From: Nymphaea colorata
Taxonomy: Eukaryota; Streptophyta; Magnoliopsida; Nymphaeales; Nymphaeaceae
Direction: 5' to 3'
DNA length: 64,000 nucleotides
NCBI RefSeq assembly: GCF_008831285.2
Contig: NC_045138.2
Coordinates: 42,835,115 to 42,899,114, forward strand
Below are positions 57,000 through 64,000 of the stretch, piece after piece. Position numbers and translations under genes: made by a program. The notes beneath the pieces are model-generated. The model did no database searches, had not been told where the DNA came from, and saw nothing but the letters and a program-made list of their open reading frames with translations. The first letter of the stretch is position 1, and each line of letters begins with the position of its first letter.

Positions 57000-59051
57000 A
57001 GAGTTTTCATTGAATGTTGTGAAGTTCACGAGTTAGGGAAATTTCAAGGACTAATTTGTACAGTTTAGAAGCAAATGTAGGCCCAAATGAGCTTAGAATT
57101 TGATTAAATTTGGGAAACTCGTTCCTTTATGAATTATTAATACGATTCCTGGTTAGAGAGATATAGCTTCTTGAAGTTTGGCAAAATTATGAAATTTAGG
57201 CAATTTTTGCATCTTCTCAAGAAGATGCATCTCTAAAGCTAGAGAACATGTAAAATGCCAAATGTCATGACCTCAAGCTTGCAAACCATTAATTTAATCA
57301 TTTTTATGCTAAACAGGAAGAAAATAATAGAAATCACACACATACATGATGAAAGAGAAAGAGGTCAATCTTGCCGCGACTTCTTCTCCTTCTTCTTCTC
57401 CTAATTGGGATGTTTAGTATGATTGTGACATGTGTTCTTGAGAGTACAAGGTTAAATAGGACTGTGACTAGTGTCCTTGAAAGTGGGAGATTCAATAGCA
57501 TTGAAGTTGGATGTAAACCTTAGATTGAGATACAGGTTCAGATTGCTCTCAAGGTTTGGAGACAACTAGATTGAGATCTACACAAGAATTTAGATCTAGG
57601 GCTTGGATCAAAAGTCTAAATTGATATGAATTGAGAAATTTGATCTAGAGATCTGAAATTATTATTTGGATCTGAATCAAAGGAGATTGTCAATCCAAAT
57701 CATGATTCTAGGATCTGAATCAAGGATCTGAGGTCAGCGCACCCAGACTGGGCTGATTGTGGGGTGTGGGGGCTCAGACTCAATGTTTGAGAGGTGGACC
57801 TAGGGTTCATCTAGGTTTAGACTCAATTGGATGCAAGTCAGATTGTGCTTAAGTCAAATTGGGTTCAGTTATGTTCAAATAGCTTGGCTTGAACATGGTT
57901 GAGTTTAGTTCTAAGCAGGCTCAGACCTTGCATGAGCCCTACTGGGCTTAGGTCTGGCGTAAAAATGAGGTAGGTTTGGTTCATGTAACTCCAAACTTAG
58001 GTTTATGCAAAAGTTATGTACACATGTGTGAATGACAATTTTGCCCTTGGGACAAAACTTGGCTCTATAAGGCGGGGTAGGTGGTTTGACCACACTGAGA
58101 CATGGGGTAGGTTTAGTCCTACGTATGTGCCAAGTTTGACTAAAAAATTCCTTAATGTGCCCTCAGACAATCAGATGTTTTCAAGATTGACCTAGCTAAA
58201 ATTGATCCTATAAATAGAATGTTAAAATGGAAAATAGGGATTCTGACTTTGTTTGTGAAAAATGAATACATTGATACTCTTCGAGTAACGTTGAATCCAT
58301 TGGTGTGCTTGAATTTGAAATTGGCCTCCCAGATATCTTAAAAGTTAGTTCAAAAGTCACTAGTGACACTATCTTGACATGGACACTATAGGAGTGACTA
58401 GAAAACTATAATTGTGGTCAATCTAGATAAAATTGTTCGAACTAAACTTAAGAATAGTCAATCCCACACTAAGAATATGATTCTAGCTCCATTGGGTTGA
58501 CTCGCTCAACTTGGGTATGAATAGTGATCAAATATGTGAAAATGAAAAGATGGGACACCATTTCGTAAAAATGGTTGTTCTAACAATGTAATTCAAATTT
58601 GAAAGCTAGAAATACTATCTTGACACTACAGAGAATCTATGGCAAGTCGGATATGGTCTATAGGTTTTCTGATGATGGCAAATAAGCAATTTCTTGACGA
58701 TTTCTGACCAAATATAAGTTGGTGATCTTACTTTGAGACTTCCTAGAAATTTGTGGAGATGAAAATAGTCCTAATTGATCTTTGTAAAGCAATTCTTTGG
58801 ATTTCCATGACTTTTCTTAGAAAATTAAAGGATAATGGGATAAAATGGGTTATCATGGGCAAAATGGTCATTTTTTAGGTGATGACAATCTGGGTGATCT
58901 AAGTCCTGGTGTTAGATATCTTGAGCAATATGACTTGATCTAGTGTAGCTCAGGGCCCCCACATTTGAAATTCTTTCCTAAAACTAGTTCAAAGTCCTCT
59001 TTGTGAGCTGTAAAATGGTCATTTTTTATTGTAAAATTTTGGGTGTCTACA
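57000..59051 (-). repeat. Second, inverted copy of the large LTR-like repeat
   Basis: On the minus strand it starts TGTAGACACCCAAAATTTTA at 59051 and is collinear with 24675-27200. Shared blocks include the ACTCGAA-to-CTATTTATA region (58325-58145 against 25755-25945), the GTCTAAACC/CTTGCATCCAA block, the AAGAAGAAG-rich block near 57390, and TATATCTCT-AACCAG near 57165. The TG start fits an LTR left end. Its far end is not resolved. No coding sequence lies in it. Confidence 0.65.
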
Positions 59052-60345
59052 ACATGTTAGTGAATAACTATTTAAGATGCCTTAGGCGAATGAACATTTC
59101 TGCATTTTGCACCATAGCCCTAGGCTTATGTGTTCCATAACCCTTTCTATTCCCTTTAGGGTGCTGTTGAGGGCTTGTGTTATCAAGTTGAGTGTCTCCT
59201 CGAGCCCAACACATGCACTAGATGACATCTAGAAATATAATTGTTTAGGACAGCTGACTGTCCCAAAGGTCACTGACTCAACATTTAACTGTATGACTGA
59301 TTGTGGTCAAGGATGTGTAGACGGCTGGGTGGGGGTACCTACCTTTGAAATCTGATGAAAACTAATGAATTCGTGTTTGAATAAGATACCATATAATATG
59401 TGGGCCAGTTGAGTAAGGTGTTTCATGTCAATGAATCCTCGTCTACTCATGTAAGACCCAGGTATCACTGTGTTGTTCATTCGGTCTCCTGTTTCCTCAA
59501 CCTGAGTGTCTTAAAGGAGGTCGAACATCTCCACTTGGAACAAGTTTTCCTTGATAGACTGTTTTATCACTGCAATGAGTACAAATCTATAGTGCTTCAG
59601 GCCACCCTAAGAGTTGCCTCCCAACCTAAGGTCACCCATGCTGTGCATGTATTTGTGTTTGCATCCACAAGAGTTACCAACTAGACATGGAAATGTGAAG
59701 GTTTGTTTATATCTATTAATAAGTTGTGCAATTGAAGGCATTGATTGGAACGCTAATTGTGTAAAGTTGTGAAGTATAGCCTATCGAAGTAGTTGTGTAG
59801 ATCATTGCATTGGGTTTTGTATAGATCATTACATTGGGTTCTACCTATAGGATATTTAATGATAGATTATCTTTGTGCATGTCTTTACTGCAAGTATATG
59901 TGGTTCTGATCCATTATGTCTTAGATTCCAAACTTAGACCTTTACCCTAGAGGGTTAGGAATTTATCTGGTTTGCTGTTATACTATTAAAGGCTCAACTT
60001 TGCATTTTTGTCTACTCAGGTCCCCTATAGATCCTGGTAATAGGAAAATGGAAGGCAAAGCTCACATCTGACTGGGAGTTTTCATAGTGTCATGTTCAAG
60101 TGTCATGTCAGGATTTTGTGTTCCATGTTGTCATTCTTTTTAGAAAACTTGATGTGTCATGTTTTTGGAACAATATCAGTCATGGTCATGTAACTTGTTT
60201 TTATTTTGCATCTCATGTTCATGTTTTGATTATTGTGAATGCCACCCTGGTTTTTTTTTTTTTTGTTCGTCTCCACAAATGATCTTTTCAAATAAAAGGG
60301 GTAAATTTTGGATGCAACATGACCTGCTAAAATATTGTTGTTGCT
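59052..60345. other. Intergenic; no gene recognised
   Basis: Plus-strand open frames up to 94 codons (59400-59684) show no domain. A T-run lies at 60250-60264. Confidence 0.45.
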
Positions 60346-61682
60346 AACCATTTCTGTACCTCCACGGGCGAATATTTATTCCAACAGATTCCAGCATGAT
60401 CAAGGAGCTGTTGCAACTCCATCATGATGCCTTAGATGCAGGCCACCCAGGGGTAGAAGGGACTTACCTACGGCTTAAACATCTATTCACATGGCCAGGG
60501 ATGAAAAAACAAACTCGCGACTATGTCCAAGCCTGTGATGTTTGTCAACGGCAGAAGTATGAAACACTTCAACCAGCTGGACTATGCAGCCCTTACCAAT
60601 TCCAGCGCAAATCTGGGATGACATCTCTCTAGACTTCATAGAGGCCTTGCCCAAGTCAAGGGGGAAATCTGTCACACTTGTAGTAGTGGACAGACTTTCC
60701 AAATACAGGCACTTCATTCCCTTATCTCACCCTTACACTGCAAGGGATGTGGCGAAAGCTTTTCAAGAGATTGTGGGAAAATTATACTGCATGCCAAGAA
60801 CCATTACCAGTGATCGTGATCCATTGTTTTCAAGTCATTTTTTGGAAACACTACTTCTCATTGCAGGGCACCCAGTTATGTATGAGGACTGCCTATCACC
60901 CACGGACAGCAAACAGAGGTGATTAACAGAATATTGGAGACTTACTTGAGATGTTATGCAGAACGACAGCCCCATAACTGGACAGAGTTTTTGTCATGGG
61001 CCGAATTTGCATAAAACACTGTCACTCCCTCATCCTTGGGCATATCTCCTTTTGAGTTGGTCTATGACAGACCTCCGCCAAATTTAAAACGATTTCATCC
61101 TAGAGGAGAGCACGTAAGTGAAGTCGACAATCAACTAACCAGCAGAGATAAGGTTTTAGAAGTCATCAAGGGCCGCTTGGCTGTAGCCTAGAATAGAATG
61201 GCTCAGCAATATAACAAACATCACAGGGATATAGAATACAAGGTGGGAGATCGGGTCTACCTAAAGAAGTTTCCTGCAGGCAGGGTGGCAAGTCAGCAGG
61301 AGTTCATAAACTCTTGGCCAAGTATGACGGCCCATTCAAGGTGCTGAAAAGAACAGGAAAAGTTGCGTATAAACTAGCTCTGTCTGAAGGGTTTGGTATC
61401 CACCTAGTGTTTCATGTCTCTAGCCTAAAACCTAGTTAGTCACCTCCAACAGAATCTAATGACCCTGTTTCATTGCCTAGGGAAACACCACAACAGTTGC
61501 AGCTATTCCGAGTACTGCACAAGTATACCAGAAGGATCAACGGACAGCCAAGAGTGCACTGACACACTGAGTGGCAAGGCGAGAATGCCCCCACTCCAAG
61601 TTGGGAGGATTCTTCCCATCTGCTGCAACGTTTTCTACACTTCACACCTTGAGGAGAAAGTGTTGCTTCAAGGAGGGGCCAT
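60346..61682 (+). pseudogene. Ty3/gypsy integrase with chromodomain-like tail
   Basis: The integrase zinc finger HHDALDAGHPGVEG..C..C (CDVCQRQKYETLQPAGL) is at 60396-60590. After a +1 shift the core reads WDDISLDFIEALPKSRG (60610-60660), TLVVVDRLSKYRHFIPL and TSDRDPLFSSHF (about 60811-60846), so both core Asp residues are present. Two frameshifts near 60865 and 60910 precede the Glu helix, then WAEFA with a stop. The C-terminal part has SLGISPFELVYDRPPP, MAQQYNKHHRD, GDRVYLKKF and VFHVSSLKP. The final stretch (WEDSSHLLQRFLHF) resembles the tail of a chromodomain. The PPT (AAGGAGGGGCC, 61670-61680) precedes the LTR. Earlier domains are absent. Confidence 0.88.
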
Positions 61683-61940
61683 TGTTAGTCGTAGGCATAG
61701 CAGACTTTCGGTTATACAGGGGAGTCCTTAGAATAGGTTCCGTAATAATGGGTTGGATCCCTTATGGACCCATAGTCGTTACTTATACATAGAATGTTAC
61801 CCTAAGATTAGGGTTACTAAAAGTTTTAATGAGAATACCTCTCGTTGAGAGAGGCTTACTGGCCTAACAGGGGTTAGGAGGGTGCGTGAGTTTTATAGTG
61901 TGCTATCTTATTTATATCGCAGGAACCGTAACAGCTAACA
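61683..61940 (+). repeat. 3' LTR of the gypsy remnant
   Basis: Begins TGTTAGTCG two bases after the polypurine tract and ends CAGCTAACA, giving 258 bp. A CTCTCGTTGAGAGAG hairpin lies near 61841-61855. No partner 5' LTR is in the window; the LTR end at 19298 is related in layout only. Confidence 0.85.
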
Positions 61941-63082
61941 CGAACACACTACAAATAATCAAAGTCTAACTACAATTTCACTAAACTTCACAAGAATGTC
62001 CTAAAAGACCAATGAAAACTATAGAATACTACACTCGAAGCGTAAACCTGAATAACCAAAATTTCATGAACAAAAATGCAAAACTAAGTTAGTATGCTGC
62101 TGACTACTAAAACAAACTATGACAGACTAGAACAACATAAAATACAACAGAAAAATCAAAATAAACACACATGGATCTCCAAAACAGCTGCCAAATTTTA
62201 AGAACTCACAACACTCTGCAGACCCTAAATTGGAAATCAAACTAAACTTTAATGGAATATAATAAAAACTCAACACCCCACAACTCCAATATCGAATAAT
62301 CTTTGACAACACGTCCAAACAAACACCACAACAAGTTAATAACCAGCAACAGATGAGTAAAACATTAAGAACAGCAATCGGATTTTTCTGACAACTGGCA
62401 ACACCTTAATAACCTATACACAGTGCTAAACCCTACTTTGACTTACACCAGATGAAATCAAGAAAGAATCAATTCAAAACTGTACCACATTCAACAAAAA
62501 AATGATAAAACAGACCATATATTTGGACCAAAATGTGAAGATATAAAAAAATTAAGCTAGAATGTTACTGGTGCCCATCTAGAACTCTGCTATAACCCAA
62601 TTAATAACATAACACTTGCTGAAACATGTTGCAATCAGACTCAAGAACCCAAAAACCATCAGAAGACTCCAAGGACTGGCCGGTTCCTTAACCATGCCGG
62701 CAACACCTAATTTACAGTAAGCAACACAAAATCACAACCAAATTCAATGCAAACACACAAAAATAAATTAAACTCACCAAAACACAACTGTAAAATACTT
62801 CAAAACCTGACCTTGAGATCTCCAAGGCACTCATATATCCACGACTATGGCCAAACAATCACTAGAAATAAGCAAATAACCAATGGTTAGCAAAAGCACC
62901 AAAACCAGTCTCCATATGGGCCATTGTCTACTAGGCCTTAAACTAGAAACAAAACCTAATAAAAATATAATATGTTACTGGAAACAAAAATCACGTTGGA
63001 AATAAGAAACAAATCAACAAACAGAACAAGAAGGAAATCCTAAATTAATGTTCTAAAATAACAGTGGAGCAAGAAGGCTTAC
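61941..63082. other. A-rich non-coding stretch
   Basis: Plus-strand A/C-rich, T/G-rich on the other strand, as expected of introns or intergenic DNA. It has no recognisable gene. It may be an intron of the minus-strand locus with an exon at 63083-63329. Confidence 0.4.
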
Positions 63083-63329
63083 CAATTTGGACGCTTAACG
63101 AGTATAGATGCAAAAAGCGCAGACCATGGCTTCAGAAAAGTTTTTACACATTCTCCATGGCTCCCTATAGGTCCACAATGTCCACCAAGCTTTGAGGTGG
63201 ATTGGTGGTGAGAAAAGTGCAGAGAAGACCGAAGAGGAGGAAATGCAGCTGATAGTTGCAAGAAGGCTGGCTGAGCTTTGTGGATGCTTGACTTCTCAAG
63301 TACGAAGCATGCCCCTGTCATGCATAAAA
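63083..63329 (-). CDS. Possible exon of an unidentified host gene
   Basis: Minus strand, 247 nt between an acceptor GGTTTTGCAG (63330-63339) and a donor GTAAGC (63077-63082). The open frame reads LCMTGACFVLEKSSIHKAQ and ends in SALFASILVKRPNW before the donor. The splice sites and composition suggest a true exon. The family is not recognised, and the frame also runs open into the presumed upstream intron, so the reading could be fortuitous. Confidence 0.35.
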
Positions 63330-64000
63330 CTGCAAAACCAGTAACAATCCCTGAAGAATAGAGACAAGTAGAATAAAATAAATATAATATAGAGATGTGA
63401 AGATGGAAGCAGTAGGGAAGGATAACATCTTGATCAGATATAACAAAAAGATTTTGCAGATGCAAGAAACACTAAGAGAAACCTTTCTCCAACCATGGAC
63501 AAGGTTCTCCCTTGGAGGCCACATCCTTTTGAGTGAGAACCAGAAAGAAACCATTTTCAAATTTCATAAATACCTCAATTTTACCTAGAATATGCCCCAA
63601 AATTGAAAATTGTCCAGAATTGTGTCTAGCACAGGATGTCCACACATTGAGTCAATTTCTAAATTCCAAAGCATAAAGATAGATGGATTTGAGTCTTGGA
63701 GTAGTTAAGATGGTCTTATTGGTCAAGATCCAATTATACCTAGCCCCGATCAAGCCTGCTCTCTTCTGAAATATGTACTTGCCTAGAATTTGCCGAAAAA
63801 GTGAAAATTGTCCATAATTGCGTCTCTAACATAGCTCTAACTTCATTTCAATTCAATTTTCACTCACATTCAAACCTTAACTTCTCGAGTCCTACAACCA
63901 CAAAAAACATGGGCTTCAAACCTAAAAACACAAATAAATGGCAAATCATCTATTGCCATACAAAGACCTCGAGTTGCCTGTTTGAAGCAAATCCATAAGT
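63330..64000. other. Non-coding end of window with a 43-bp direct repeat
   Basis: A unit CCTAGAATATGCCCCAAAAT..GAAAATTGTCCAGAATTGTGTCT occurs at about 63582-63625. A diverged second copy lies at about 63783-63827. No gene was found. Confidence 0.6.

Noticed and set aside
61683-61940. Pairing the LTR at 61683 with the LTR end at 19298 as one 42-kb element
   Set aside because: The sequences are too divergent and everything between is unrelated. They are separate insertions of loosely related families.

Overview
This is plant nuclear DNA, most likely from a flowering plant. It is AT-rich, full of dinucleotide microsatellites, and carries Ty1/copia and Ty3/gypsy retrotransposons primed by plant initiator tRNA-Met (primer-binding sites starting TGGTATCAGAGC). 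It also holds intron-containing fragments of plant genes and integrated plant pararetrovirus (Caulimoviridae) sequence. I see no intact protein-coding gene. Almost every recognisable coding stretch is a broken mobile-element or viral gene, or one or a few exons of a host gene. The species cannot be named from this sequence.

Layout. 1-3124: two related copia relics, the second ending in a polypurine tract and 3' LTR and carrying a nested 198-bp solo LTR with a 5-bp target duplication. 3125-8280: intergenic DNA with microsatellites and two minus-strand exon-like pieces. 8281-13307: a structurally complete copia element with two LTRs, PBS, PPT and GTTCA target duplications, but a dead polyprotein. 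13308-19060: intergenic, with a 673-bp non-autonomous hAT element (8-bp duplication CTCTTGAT) and, at 17400-18221, minus-strand exons of a P4-ATPase (ALA/flippase) directly downstream of one exon of a Spinster-type transporter. 19060-19449: a stub of another LTR element (LTR end, PBS, 44-codon gag start). 19450-23670: unassigned exon-like pieces and repeats. 23670-31495: an old gypsy pol relic whose integrase is split by a 5.66-kb non-coding insertion. 34246-39264: a second structurally complete copia element, on the minus strand, with GAGAG duplications.

42260-55275 is the most striking region. Two nearly full-length genomes of one endogenous pararetrovirus lie as an inverted pair, about 6.4 kb and 6.2 kb, meeting at 48887/48888. 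The right-hand copy stops at its tRNA primer-binding site. The left-hand copy is a whole circle opened at another point. Both outer ends abut long (TA)n/(TG)n microsatellites. Both copies are inactive, with stops, frameshifts and a lost reverse-transcriptase catalytic Asp.

55276-64000: a second, inverted copy of the large non-coding LTR-like repeat (about 57000-59051), a gypsy integrase/chromodomain relic with its PPT and 258-bp 3' LTR (60346-61940), and an exon-like segment near 63.1-63.3 kb. The region reads as a nested-transposon graveyard. Its layers can be ordered by insertion: gypsy relic before large LTR-like insertion, and copia relic before solo LTR.
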